A stretch of 64,000 bases of DNA from Trichomonas vaginalis G3 (lineage: Eukaryota > Parabasalia > Trichomonadida > Trichomonadidae), in the NCBI RefSeq assembly GCF_026262505.1, contig NC_067205.1, positions 7,874,001 to 7,938,000 of the forward strand, read 5' to 3'. Made by a program: the position numbers and the translations under genes. Below the pieces are notes generated by a model that was given only the letters and a program-made list of their open reading frames with translations, had not been told where the DNA came from and did not search any database. Below are positions 1-11,493 of this stretch, one piece after another (position 1 is the first letter of the stretch; each line of letters starts with the position of its first letter).

Positions 1-238
1 TTAATATTTAAATATTAGAAAAGAATTGTCTAAAGCATTTAAATCTTGCAAATGTTATGATGAAAATCTATATGGAATTTGCTTACAGATTCGAACTCAA
101 TCCTAAAGTCAGCGCATATGCACATCGAATTTATATTGATTCCATTAATGAATATATTTGATATCTCAAAAAATATGTAATATTTAATAAAATAAAAAGT
201 TTTTACATGCCGCAATGCGTTTTCATGGTAAGTTTTTT

Positions 239-2737
239 TTAAAGAAAGATACCATATCTGTCTTGTGTTTCATCAAAATCTTGATTGAAAATATCAGATG
301 AATCTTCATTAACTGTTGTTGACCATAGAGGATTATCAATGGTCACGGAATTGTCAGGAGCACTTGTTGTTATTACAGTTTCTGTTCTAAGCTTTGATGA
401 AGAAGAATCAGTTGAAGACTTATCTAATTCATCATTAGATTTATTGTGCACAACAATAAAAACAATAATGCAAACAATAATCACCAAGAAAATAAATCCA
501 CCACAAATGCCAATAATTAAATAATTTCGTTTCTTTTTTGAATTTTCGTTTCCACCAATGGAATCGTGATTATCTGCATTCGATTGAGGAGAAGTTGCCG
601 TTTCAGATGGAGTGTTTTCTGGTGTTTCTGCATTAAAACGGATTCTGGAAATCATTGGAGTTTCAAATATTGTTTGGTAAGGAGTCTCAATAAAACTTTC
701 TGAAAGAGTTTCATATGGCGTTTCAAAAGGTGTTTCACTCGAAGTAATGAAAGGAGTGCTATATACAGTTTCAACAGGAGTCTCTGAGAATGTATAATAA
801 GGAGTATCGAACATAGTTTCAATTGGTGTAGTAGAGAAAGTTTCAAATACTGTTTCGATAGGGGTTTCCATTGCAGTTATTGAAGGGGTAATATAAGCTG
901 TTTCAAATGGTGTATTTGAGAAAGTTTCATATACTGTATCAACAGGCGTTTCAACTGCAGTTGAGAATGGAGTGTCAACGGCAGTTTCAAATGGTGTATT
1001 TGAGAAAGTTTCAAATATTGTATCAACAGGCGTTTCAACTGCAGTTGAGAATGGAGTGTCAACAGCAGTTTCGAATGGTGTATTTGAGAAAGTTTCAAAT
1101 ATTGTATCAACAGGCGTTTCAACTGCAGTTGAGAATGGAGTGTCAACAGCAGTTTCGAATGGTGTATTTGAGAAAGTTTCATATACTGTATCAACAGGCG
1201 TTTCAACTACAGTTGAGAATGGAGTGTCAACGGCAGTTTCGAATGGTGTATTTGAGAAAGTTTCAAATATTGTATCAACAGGCGTTTCAACTGCAGTTGA
1301 GAATGGAGTGTCAACGGCAGTTTCAAATGGTGTATTTGAGAAAGTTTCGAACATTGTTTGATATGGTGTTTCAATCTGAGTTTGAGATAATGTTTCATAA
1401 ACTGTATCAAATGGTGTTTCAGATTCTGTATATTGTAAGGTATTATAAGGTGTTTCAATAGGAGTAATACTCTGTGTTGAAGAAAGTGTTTCGATTGGTG
1501 TTTCCATTGCTGTATAAGATGGTGTATCATATGGTGTATTTGATGCAGTCAATTCTGGAGTTACTAGAGGTGTTTCTACAGCAGTAATTGAAGGCGTTTC
1601 AAACTCAGTGAAAACAGGAGTGTCATTTGGTGTATATTCTGGAGTTAATTCAGGTGTGTTGAGAGGAGTTTCTGAATTTGTAAACTGTGGAGTCATAGCA
1701 AATGAAGCAGAAGGCGATGGAGATACTGTTCTTTCAGGTACACATTGTCCGTTCCAAATAACTTGACCTGATTTGCAAGAAGTACATTGATTGGCATATC
1801 TTCCATTGCAGGTCTTGCAGCTACTGTGGCAAACATCACATGTTCCGCTTCCAGTATCATATGTTGCAACAGGGGTTTGAGAACAAGAAGTATAGCAAAG
1901 GCCATTATAAGATTTGGTTCCAGAATTGCATTTCAAACAAGTTTTATCATTATCACAATTATAACAATTAGCAACGCATTCGTATTGAGTATAGATCCTA
2001 AAACATCCATCTCCTGTATATGAGGTGTGTCTTCCATCTGTCACTGTTGGAGTAGAATCAAACCAATTCTCATCGCCCATAGTAGTGTTATAGTAGGATG
2101 ACCCACCATAACCACAAGCTTTCCAGTCAGAAGTATCAGCCCAATCACCTCCAGGGCCTCCTCTCCACCCTCCACCACCACCAGATCCTGGAGTATAGTA
2201 AGAATTTTCGCCTTCTCCGCCATTTCTAGAAGTATATCCTGAATCACTCTTAGTAATGAACGAGTTTTTGCCATCCAGGCCACCAAAATAACCAACTCCG
2301 CCTCCGAAGCCACAAATTTGATAGCTGGCGCCTCCAGAACCACCACCAGCTAGTAATATAGTAGCAGAGGTACCAGCGAGGCTTAGCTCTGTATAGCCAC
2401 CACCACCACCTGAATAATCGTAGCCATTAACACCAGAGAGCTTATCTTTTCCACCGGCTCCACCACCTGGATAGCCGCCTGGACAGACAGCTCTACAAGT
2501 TGAATGTGGCATTTGTCCTACCAAGAACTGGACTGTTTTTGTACCTTTAATTCGAAGATTAGCGGATATTTTTGCACCATTTCCACCATTAACTCGTGTT
2601 TCTTTTTTCCTGCATGACATACCACCATTGGCTCCTTGAATTTCTACATAGTAGAGACCTGCTGGTAGTGTGTATTTCTGTGTCGTTGCGACACAGGCCC
2701 AAGGAATATTAATTGCAAGAAAAAACATTAAAATCAT
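239..2737 (-). CDS. Glycine-rich, cysteine-rich, ETP-repeat surface membrane protein
   Basis: Predicted type I membrane protein of about 832 residues. The first in-frame ATG opens a hydrophobic signal-like stretch (MILMFFLAINIPWACV). Residues about 20-245 are glycine-rich with many GGGG runs, like the Gly_rich/ALK-LTK extracellular family expanded in trichomonads. Next comes a furin-like cysteine-rich segment with CxxCxxC spacing, then about 350 residues of degenerate ETPxxT/DTPxxT repeats, a mucin-like, Ser/Thr-rich and probably O-glycosylated stalk. A single transmembrane helix (YLIIGICGGFIFLVIIVCII) precedes an acidic tail of about 55 residues containing NPLW, which resembles an NPxY-type sorting motif. 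Likely an adhesion or coat protein; ligand unknown. The frame is intact. The family-level domain calls are by eye. Confidence 0.8.
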   Translation of the reverse strand: MILMFFLAINIPWACVATTQKYTLPAGLYYVEIQGANGGMSCRKKETRVNGGNGAKISANLRIKGTKTVQFLVGQMPHSTCRAVCPGGYPGGGAGGKDKLSGVNGYDYSGGGGGYTELSLAGTSATILLAGGGSGGASYQICGFGGGVGYFGGLDGKNSFITKSDSGYTSRNGGEGENSYYTPGSGGGGGWRGGPGGDWADTSDWKACGYGGSSYYNTTMGDENWFDSTPTVTDGRHTSYTGDGCFRIYTQYECVANCYNCDNDKTCLKCNSGTKSYNGLCYTSCSQTPVATYDTGSGTCDVCHSSCKTCNGRYANQCTSCKSGQVIWNGQCVPERTVSPSPSASFAMTPQFTNSETPLNTPELTPEYTPNDTPVFTEFETPSITAVETPLVTPELTASNTPYDTPSYTAMETPIETLSSTQSITPIETPYNTLQYTESETPFDTVYETLSQTQIETPYQTMFETFSNTPFETAVDTPFSTAVETPVDTIFETFSNTPFETAVDTPFSTVVETPVDTVYETFSNTPFETAVDTPFSTAVETPVDTIFETFSNTPFETAVDTPFSTAVETPVDTIFETFSNTPFETAVDTPFSTAVETPVDTVYETFSNTPFETAYITPSITAMETPIETVFETFSTTPIETMFDTPYYTFSETPVETVYSTPFITSSETPFETPYETLSESFIETPYQTIFETPMISRIRFNAETPENTPSETATSPQSNADNHDSIGGNENSKKKRNYLIIGICGGFIFLVIIVCIIVFIVVHNKSNDELDKSSTDSSSSKLRTETVITTSAPDNSVTIDNPLWSTTVNEDSSDIFNQDFDETQDRYGIFL
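901..1350 (-). repeat. 84-bp tandem repeat inside the stalk-coding region
   Basis: About 5.4 near-identical copies of an 84-bp unit begin at 901, 985, 1069, 1153, 1237 and 1321. The unit encodes 28 residues made of four or five ETP/DTP/NTP-type motifs. Copies differ mainly at a few third positions and at IFE/VYE codons, so they look recently amplified, while the flanking ETP repeats are diverged. Copy number probably varies between strains. Confidence 0.92.
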
Positions 2738-3192
2738 ATTAAAATCATTTTTGAGAGAAGTTCTCAAAAGTACATTTTCTGCTAAAAACCACTAATGAAT
2801 GCCGCTTATTATTTTATTATGATTCGAAACGAAGTAATTTGGCAATTCTGTGGTAAAACGAATTTCTCTCAATTTATTCCTTTCAATTATCTTTTATCTT
2901 TAATGATTATAGATGATATCATCATTGGCGTAAAATCATACGCAACATTTTTGATAAAAAATTTGGTCAGGATTCAAACAAAATTGGGAGAGTATTCAAT
3001 TATAAAATTTTGAATAAAACAATCAAGTTTATCAAACACATAAAATAACGTGCCTTTTACGATTTCAGCAAAAGAATGTCTATCCCCGGCTTAATCGAAA
3101 CCTCGAAAATTACATCGTCCAATAAAATTTATTTGGGTGACAATTATTTAAAATAATATTTATATATTACATTCAGGGGCTACAAACAAGTG
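2738..3192. other. Intergenic, no gene seen
   Basis: AT-rich sequence upstream of the glycine-rich gene. A 72-codon open frame at 2795-3013 has no recognisable features and is likely chance. Confidence 0.6.
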
Positions 3193-5555
3193 CAATGATG
3201 TAATAAACAGAAATTCATCAAAAGTGGCAGCTCTCAATTTTTTGACATTTGTAAATTCTAAATTGAATGAGAAAAATGAAATAATACTAAGCATAATACA
3301 ATATTCTAGATTTAATTATAATTAGGAAAAAGTTAGTTTTGAGAGTACTTTTCATAGGCATATAGAATGAAATCTTCTGAAAAATAATATCATATAAACT
3401 CATATTATTTTCTAATATATAACTATTTTATCTAAAAATCAAATTCAATGATCTTAAAAGCGAAGGATAACCCTCAAAATTTACGAATATAATGAGTGGG
3501 AATATAATGCTTATCTATCATAAAACCATATGAAATATCAATTTTTGCTTTACGCCTAATTTTTTGACGACAATTAGCAAAAAATGTTAAATGTTAACAC
3601 TCAGTCCATTTGAATATGAAAAATAAAATTGACTTTGATTAAATGTTTTTATTTATCATGCAATTCTTCTTGCGACCAAAGATTTGAATAAAACTTCAAA
3701 AAATAAGATAGCTTAAAAAATAATATACGGTAGTGTTTACTAATAGATGAATAGTATATAAATTCTATTAAAATGGATTTGATCCAAAAAAATATATAAA
3801 ATTTGATCATAAATAAAATCGTTTTAAATTACTTCTTCATTTAAGGGTCCACTGTAAGGCCAAATAAGGTCTATCGTCGTCCCAAAAATATTGCTCGAGA
3901 TGGTGTTTTACTAAGGCCCAAAACTTAAAAAAACACAAAAAAATTAACTTTACTCTTTTGAGATCCTTATCAGATGTGCAACAATTTGATGCAGTATCGC
4001 AGTTCAAATCTGATTTTTTAATGTAGATGTACTCTAACATCCTTTAAAAAATGCAAAATGATATTAATTAAGCTTTTCATTTCTGTATCATACACGAAAC
4101 AAAATCGTTCATTATACTAAAATTTATCAAAGTTTGATTAATGAAAAAATAATATCTAAATTTTTACATTGAGTCGGCTATTGATATGGTTAATATTAAA
4201 TCTTGTAAAAATTGGCATTATCCAGAATAATACCCACTAAAATACACAATTTTTTTTAAAAAAATTTTATCAATTGTTATGGTATATCTTTATGATAATG
4301 AATAAATGCTTATTTTTCATAAGTAAATACATAATTTATGCTTAAACACAAAAAATAACACGAAAATTTTTGGCCAACATATCTAAACTAAGGATAATGG
4401 TTTGAATATATAAACAATAATACTTTGTCCAGGGAATTAAATTTGTGCTATCCAATTGTCAATTCTTTGAATTTTTTTTAAATGCAAGATATCCCGGCAT
4501 TAGCCTCAATAAATATATATATTATGCATCATAATATTAGTTTGTAATGGCATTAAAGCGAAATTCCTAATTTTTTCTCAATTAAATTCCTTGAAAAACA
4601 TTGGAATTAATGATTGGAAATAGGTCAAAAAATTCCTAATATAAAACTTATACTTAAGATAAAATTAAAATTCGAAAATATCTATTTTCAAAACACGCAT
4701 CCAAAAGCGAAAAAATTCGAAAAAATCATGTTCTTATAAAACTCACCGATTTTGCAATTTTTATGAGATTTGAAGTGATAGAATATATTACCATCTTATT
4801 GAAACATATGCTTCATTGTTGTATTCACATAATATTAATCAGAACACTAGGAAAAGTGGATTTTCGAAAAATGACGATAACGATTATTTGCAAATCGCCT
4901 CTCAATTTTGGGAGACTTTCAATTTTTACAGTGGACCCTTAAATTATAACAATTATTTTTGATTTTATATTTTTTTGGATCAAATCCATTTTAATAGAAT
5001 TTATATACTATTCATCTATTAGTAAACACTACCGTATATTATTTTTTAAGCTATCTTATTTTTTGAAATTTTATTCAAATCTTTGGTCGCAAGAAGAATT
5101 GCATGATAAATAAAAACATTTAATCAAAGTCAATTTTATTTTTCATATTCAAATGGACTGAGTGTTAACATTTAACATTTTTTGCTAATTGTCGTCAAAA
5201 ATTAGGCGTAAAGCAAAAATTGATATTTCATATGGTTTTATGATAGATAAGCATTATATTCCCACTCATTATATTCGTAAATTTTGAGGGTTATCCTTCG
5301 CTTTTAAGATCATTGAATTTGATTTTTAGATAAAATAGTTATATATTAGAAAATAATATGAGTTTATGTGATATTATTTTTCAGAAGATTTTGTGTTCTT
5401 CTTCAAAATTTTATTTTTTTATTAAAAAGAATCTTTACAAAATATACATTTACTTTAATTAATATTTAAAAACGTGCTCTATCAAAAGTTCCAAAAATTC
5501 AATATTTTAGCTTTTCTGAGGTGTCACTTTTGATGAATTTCTGTTTACAACAATG
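3193..5555. mobile_element. Fold-back element with long inverted arms
   Basis: The left arm (about 3193-3838) is repeated in inverted orientation on the right (about 4943-5555). The match is close from the centre out to about 5393, is lost between about 5394 and 5520, and returns at the tip, where TAAACAGAAATTCATCAAAA is mirrored by its complement near 5530. A third copy of the left arm and centre lies at 12104-12781. A perfect CAATGAT flanks both tips, but the third copy has nearly the same bases there, so it may belong to the element rather than be a target duplication. No transposase is visible. Class uncertain: a fold-back or long-TIR non-autonomous DNA element. Confidence 0.75.
3845..4938. 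mobile_element. TTAA-flanked 1.1-kb element nested in the fold-back centre
   Basis: Starts GGGTCCACTGTAA (3845-3857) and ends with the exact complement (4926-4938): 13-bp perfect terminal inverted repeats flanked by TTAA on both sides. The related arm at 12741-12760 shows the unoccupied site: CTTCAT-TTCA-ATTATAAC there against CTTCAT-TTAA-ATTATAAC here once the element is removed. TTAA duplication with 13-bp TIRs suits piggyBac. Because TTAA is palindromic, a TA duplication (Tc1/mariner) with a body one base longer at each end fits equally well. The only open frame is 67 codons on the minus strand (3837-4040), with no recognisable transposase motif, so the element looks non-autonomous. Confidence 0.75.
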
Positions 5556-6665
5556 ATAACTTCCAAAATATTTTATCTTGCTGAATTTTGAGTTCGAATT
5601 TCTAAAATTTCATTGATCTGATTATTTAAATAACGTAGACTCTTAAAATCATACTTTTTAAAATATTTTGAATTTCAACTAGAAAAACAACAAATTTGAT
5701 GTTTTTCAAAAACTGCAACTTTTGAGGGATCGATCGATAGAGCTGACATAAAAAGAAGAGTGCATTGATATGGCCTGGCTATTTTTATATAATAATATAG
5801 ACATGTAATTCTCAATTTATTTACTCAAGAATATTGAACAAATATAAAGATAATTCAACTAGAAAAACATTTTAAGTTCAGGATAATAGTTATTTTAGAT
5901 TGAATGAGAGTAATTTAAAATGATTTTTGAAAATTTTTGAAACCGAAAGCTGATCTCATGCCGATTGAGTTAATTAAAGTAAACACAATGTTTGAAGCCC
6001 AATCTTCATTTAAGAAATACCAAATCAGTAAATTAACAAAAATTGGGCTAATCATCAATCCAAAGTGATAATTTTAAGCTAACAACAATACAGATATACA
6101 CATACTAATGAATCAAATCTAAAATAACTTGCATAATTATCATTTTCTCACATAAAATGGAAATAAGCAAAACAATCTCATTGTTTTTATACAAAAATAC
6201 TCAATTTCACTTGAATATGGTGCATATATATAATTTTTTTGGAGAAAACATATTTTCTGTTCTTATTTTTGAAGGAATTCATAAAAATTATAATCCATAA
6301 CGTTGCACATTTTTTAGGTCCCACATTTTCTTGAGGGTCCTGGGTATTATTTAAAATAGTTGTCCATAGAAACACTTATATTTGAAATATTGCAAATGAT
6401 GAATTTTTGGGGAATTTTGAATAGTCTACATAATTTACAATTGGTTTTATATCGTTCTCTTATCAAAATCAAACATACTCTTCAAAAATTGAATTAAAAA
6501 CCGCCAAGACCCGTCATATTTTCCTGGACCCAGAAAAATGTGCTACATTACAATATAAGTTCTGAGTTTTAGTTCATTATTGAACATACACACTTACAGA
6601 TATCAAAAGACATATATAGTTAGTGAAAGTAAATAATTTTTTATTTATACAAAATATAAAAAAAG
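5556..6665. other. Intergenic, no gene seen
   Basis: AT-rich sequence downstream of the VPS13-like locus. An imperfect inverted repeat built on GCACATTTTT...GGTCC (around 6305 and 6545) is weak. A 62-codon minus-strand frame at 6187-6375 looks like chance. Confidence 0.55.
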
Positions 6666-7886
6666 TTAATTTTCAGCCAAATCAGTTTTTGTTGAGATAA
6701 ATAATTTGACAGCTTGACTTAATTCATTTGAGAAAACAATTGGTTCTTTTGAAGTGAACAAAGTCAAAGTGTTTTCTAACAAAGATTTGATCTGACTAAT
6801 TGGAATCTTTGCAGCCAAAGTCATTTTTCTGTCAAAAACAAAAATAACATCATTAGCAATACAGAAATAATTTGTTGAAATATTTCTACTGTTTTCAATT
6901 ATGAAAATAGCAGCAATGTTTCCATTACAAAGTATTTTCTGAAGAGCTCTTTCGTTATCATTGTAGTTCTTCAAGTAATTCGATATAATCAAAATAGGAG
7001 TTCTATGTCTCAAACCTATTTTAATCTGTTTGTTTTCGTTCAATTGATTCGACACTTTACAAATAATCGTATCTTTCAAAACATCTTTTTTAACCATTCT
7101 CACGTTGAAATCATTTATCTCAGAATTCACTGCCTGCATCAAATAAGTTTGTTTGACTCCAACCAACAAAATTGCGCGAGAAATTGCGTCAATAAAGAAT
7201 TGGTTGAACACACCATGTAATAACTCATGATTTGATAATGCGACGTCATTGATTTTCGTGTTGATTTCGGTCAATTTCTTATATTCAAGTTGTTTCAAGT
7301 TCAAAACAGATCTGACGTAACCATTAATTCCGAAGAAATTAAAGATCTTCGACAAGAAACCGAATTGTTTCAAAGCAAAATCAATTCCATTGTCAATGTA
7401 ATCATGACTTAATTCTTTCATCAAAGGCTGCAATGATCCGAAATAATGGGACACGAAAAATCCAGGAAAAGTCAATTTTTTGTTTCCGAAAAATGGAATC
7501 TTCGACAAATTCAAACTACAATTGTTATAGAATGATTTTCTCTTCTTGTCTTTATTGTAGTTGAGCTGCAACTCGATAGGATGTACTTCTATCCATGGAA
7601 GACTTAATTCAACAGAAGATTTCCTTTCATTTTGTTTTTCGCATTCAATTGAAGTGTTTCTTGTTTTTTGAATAGTTGTAAAGTAATTGTAAATATCACA
7701 AACCAAAGAATCATTCAAATTGAAGTGAAGTGGCTGCAATTGAATGGAAATGAACGGAATGATTTTAGATAAGAATATATCATATCTAAATATCATGTTC
7801 ACATTCAACAAATTTTCATTTTGGTTGTAGAAAATTATTGGATTTTCTGCTGTTGGATTTTGATCTTCTAAACTCAAAGAATACAA
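6666..7886 (-). pseudogene. VPS13-like segment 5: VPS13_C-like C-terminus
   Basis: About 400 codons. LPWIEVHPIELQLNY, a PLMKELSHDYIDNGIDFALK amphipathic stretch and LSKIFNFFGINGYVRSVL resemble the VPS13_C/DH-like end that binds membranes and adaptors. The final 150 residues could be the PH-like terminal module. Frame open to its natural stop. Confidence 0.7.
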
Positions 7887-7889
7887 ATT

Positions 7890-8569
7890 TCAGCAAGAAG
7901 AAACAAATGTCTGATCGAAATTGACAGATAAATCAAACTTTTCTAACACTAAAACTAATATTTCTCTGTTCTTCTTGTTCAAAAATGAAACATCAATTTT
8001 TGTGATGTTTACATTGGCGGTTAGAAGGAAATCAGGTACAGAATTAATTTCTTCGTAATTGAAATCAATCAACAACTGTCCTGTCTTCAAATAGATCATA
8101 TTAAAGAAGACAATCCTGCCGTCAATGACTTGTTTCAATGAAGAACTTCGAATTGGTTCAATCAAACTAAATTTGAACTCAAAATCTAAAAGTTTGATTT
8201 GAAGTATTTGGTCGGAGTGAGGTGAAGTGAAAGCAAAACCAATTTCTTTTTCAGGTTCTACCAAATTTATATCATTAACATAGATAGGAACATTGATATC
8301 ATTTCGAACTAAAATTGGTGCTTCTTTGACTTCAGTAAATGTCACTTTTTGACAACGGTTTGGTCGATTATTTCAAATCTTATGTATTTATCATTATATC
8401 TAAATATTTTGTTGCAATTTGACTCCAAAGATATTTCTGTTTTTTGCTCTCCCAACAAGAATTTGTAGTTTTCTGGTGCAAATGTCAAAATTGTTTTAGA
8501 ATTCTCTTTGAGAGTAAATGAACTAGAATCAATGATGTCACTTTTGATGTCAAATTTCGGATATAACAA
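7890..8569 (-). pseudogene. VPS13-like segment 4
   Basis: Two short frames (8342-8569 and 7890-8345) meet at an A-run. The first ends QTVVKK-stop and the second reads on as VTFTEVKEAPILVRN, so a one-base slip separates them. Repeated INVPIYVND and IDGRIVFFNMIY strand patterns fit the region before VPS13_C. It ends at TGA in the context SSC-stop-NLYSL, with the frame continuing into the final segment. Confidence 0.7.
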
Positions 8570-8578
8570 TAATTTTTC

Positions 8579-11436
8579 TTAGAGATTGTTTTCGACCAAA
8601 ATTGAGTCAGATAAAGTAACAATTACAGAGAGATTGAATTTGTTGACTAATCTCTTTATATGGCAATGAATAGGAATTGTCATTTTCTCATCAATCAAAG
8701 TCTTCAAGAAAATGTCTTTAGAAACTCCGGCGTTTTCTGAATTCAGTTCTATTTTTGTCTGTTTCGTCAATGTGTCAATGGAAAGATTCACATCGGATGA
8801 TGATAAAATAACTGATTCACCTGGTTTCAAGAATTGGTTGTCAATCTTCAATGTATGTTGTGATTGATTGTAAACTATTGAATTTACAAACACGATTATT
8901 TTGTTTTCAAAAATATTTAGATTTGAAAGAGTCAACAAACTTTGGGATCCGAAATCTGATTTAACAAATTGTCCATCAGGTTTAACTAATGAACAATTTG
9001 TTTCTTGTGGTGGTTTGACTGTTTGCAAACTGCAGCTCATTGAGAAATAGTTTTGTTTCGGGTCAATGTTAAATATTGGAACTTTTTCAATTTTTTTGAC
9101 ATTGTAAACTACAGAATTGACAGAAAATGTCATATCAAATGGAATGAAATTATACAAAAGTATGTTTTCAGATAGTTCTACAAATACAACACCTCTCTTT
9201 CTTCTTAAGCGAGTTGTCGCTTGAATAAACTTTCCGTTTGAAAGAGAAATATTTTTGACAGAATATTTTGATTCAACAACCAATGTTTGTTTCGTTTTCT
9301 GCTGGACATTGTTGATGAAATAATGTCCATTGTTGATAGGAACAATTTTCTTTGGAAGTAGTTCTTGGTGGAAATTGTTTTTGTCGTCGTAAATGTGGAC
9401 AGAAAATTGTAATCTGTTGAATACAGAAACAGGTGAATAAATCTGTAAAATATCTTGTCCTTTCTTGAATTTTCTTGACAAAATAACATCATTTGAAAGA
9501 CATAAAGGATATAATACATCTTTTGGCTCAATTTCGAACTTCTTTCCTTTAACTAATATATCTATTTTATCATCCAAAACTCTGCAATACTCGCTGTTCA
9601 TCAAATCAACAACAAAATCTCCTGTTGTATTCTTTTCCATGAATTTCTCATTCGGATCAATTTCTTCAACTTCATTTTCAGAATCTGTTACTTTTTCATC
9701 ATTAACTTTTTCAGAATTTTTAGAATTTTCATATTGAGATTTTTCAGGATTTTGAGACTTTTCATTTTGAAGTTTTTCATTTTGAGATTTTTCAGAATTT
9801 TGAGATTTTTCATTTGTCACTTTTTCAATTTTTTCATTTTCAGAATATTTAGAATTATTGTGTTTTTGTTTCTTGGCATTTTTGTCTTTTTGTTTCTTGA
9901 GTTTTGCGAATTTTTCTTTGAGTTCTTTGTTCATTCTTGTGTGTACATCAGCAACTTTTTCTTCAAGAGATTTTTCTTCAACAATTTCAACTTTTTTACG
10001 AGAAATAATTGTAATTTTTTCATTTGTATTATTAATTACAACAAATTTATGTCCTTTCTTAGTTTTGTTTGCGAGAGTTCCTTCAACTTTAAATGAAGTA
10101 ATCGCTCTCAACAATCTTTCATTTACACACAAGTGAATTGGATCAGCTTCTACAAACGAAAAATCGATTTTGACTGGTCTTGGATCTGTCAAAACAACAA
10201 TTGTTGATGTTGCTTGTATTGGATTCAAAACTTGAGAAACAAACTGTGATTCGCAATCGAAAGAACTAGAAATAGCATAAGCATATTCATTCCTTTCAGA
10301 AATACACGCTGTTTGTACATTTGTTTCTAAAATTCTGAATGTCAAAAATGGAACATTACATGACAAATTTCTATTTGATGTACAAAGAGAAATATTAATT
10401 GGCTTGAGTTCCAAAGAAACAATCGGCATAGATTTCAAGGAACTAAGTAAATCATAGTTGGGAATTTCATTGAAATAATGATTTGTCTCTGTAATCATTT
10501 CTTTCAAATTATTTGACATTTCAAACAAACAATTTAAGTTCTCAGGTGTGAGTTCTATATTACTAATATTGTTTGTACCACATTTGATCGAAAAATCATC
10601 TAAATTCATGTTGGCAAAAAATGAAAAAGTGTCAAGAATTGAAGGGAAAAGTGACAAAGTTTTATCGTTTTCGAATCTCATATTTTTGAGATTGAAATCG
10701 AAATTGACTTTGTGAGGCTTCAAATTCGTTGTCGAATTGATATAAAATGCCAAATAATTGCCATTAAGTTTGTTGTCACTTTTTTGTGGCAAAATTATTT
10801 TCAATTCTTCCATTTCCAATTTGAAGTTATAATCAGGTAATTGCAAGGATTTCTTCGAATGACTTAGTGCTAAGTCAGGTAGTTTAATCCTTGGTATAAC
10901 TATAGAATAGAAGTAATTGATAATTAAGGCTAAACATAAAGGTGACAAAACCGTTTTAAGTTTAGCGTATTTTGCGACAATTTTGAAGTTTTCATCTGTT
11001 TTTATTGTTAGGAAATTATCAAGTGAATCATATGACAAAATCTTTCCATTGAAATCTTCCTGGGAAATGTCAACTGTTTTCAGTTTTCCTTCTGCAGAAA
11101 TTTTGTCTCTCATCGCAATTTTCAGATCGAAATCTTCCAATGTGAAAGTGGCTTTGATTTCTGGAATATTTACTGTTGTTGTGTCCATTTCAATCTCTAA
11201 ATAACACTTCACTTCATTTTTGACTTTGTCATTTACCAAATCAATCAATTCAGATTTATTTGATTTATCTTCTGTTAATTGGTCTTTGTTTTGGGTTTCT
11301 GTTGAGTTTTTGTCAGATTTCAGATCTGAATTTTGTAAATCTTCAGAATTCTTCTCAGATTCTGATTTATCTTTATTGTCTACTATTTTATCTTCTTGTT
11401 TTTGATCTGGATTTTCTGTTTTCTCAAAATTATTTG
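8579..11436 (-). pseudogene. VPS13-like segment 3: mid region with charged linker
   Basis: About 890 codons downstream of the transposon. The region near 11248-11436 is a low-complexity K/E/S/N/Q linker with a short duplicated piece (GGTTTGAATCAGAAATTTC twice, at 11436 and 11466) that disturbs the frame. A second charged linker of EKSQN/NSEK repeats lies near 9650-9900. Around these are beta-rich groove-like and VAB-like stretches. It ends at TAA, with the same frame continuing as EKLLLYPKFDIKSD. Confidence 0.75.
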
Positions 11437-11493
11437 GTTTGAATCAGAAATTTCGGATTTTCGTTGGTTTGAATCAGAAATTTCAGGTTTTTC

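Noticed and set aside
901-1350. CRISPR-like array
   Set aside because: The 84-bp units are contiguous with no spacers, encode protein in frame, and lie in a eukaryotic gene.
907-1461. 184-codon plus-strand frame opposite the ETP repeats
   Set aside because: Its repeated YLRKF/QLQLRM text mirrors the 84-bp repeat on the other strand, where the real gene has signal peptide, cysteine domain and membrane helix.
3837-4040. 67-codon frame at the end of the TTAA-flanked element as a transposase remnant
   Set aside because: No DDE-type spacing or helix-turn-helix could be recognised and it runs out through the terminal repeat; too short to support.
3193-5555. Ends of a Polinton/Maverick-type element, suggested by the long inverted arms
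   Set aside because: No gene of such an element (polymerase, integrase, ATPase, capsid) is present, and the arms meet at a small central loop as in fold-back DNA.
6305-6546. Imperfect inverted repeat around GCACATTTTT...GGTCC
   Set aside because: Matches are interrupted and no target duplication was found; not enough to call an element.
9734-10096. 120-codon phenylalanine-rich plus-strand frame
   Set aside because: It is the reverse of the lysine/glutamate-rich linker of the VPS13-like gene (TTT/TTC from AAA/GAA).
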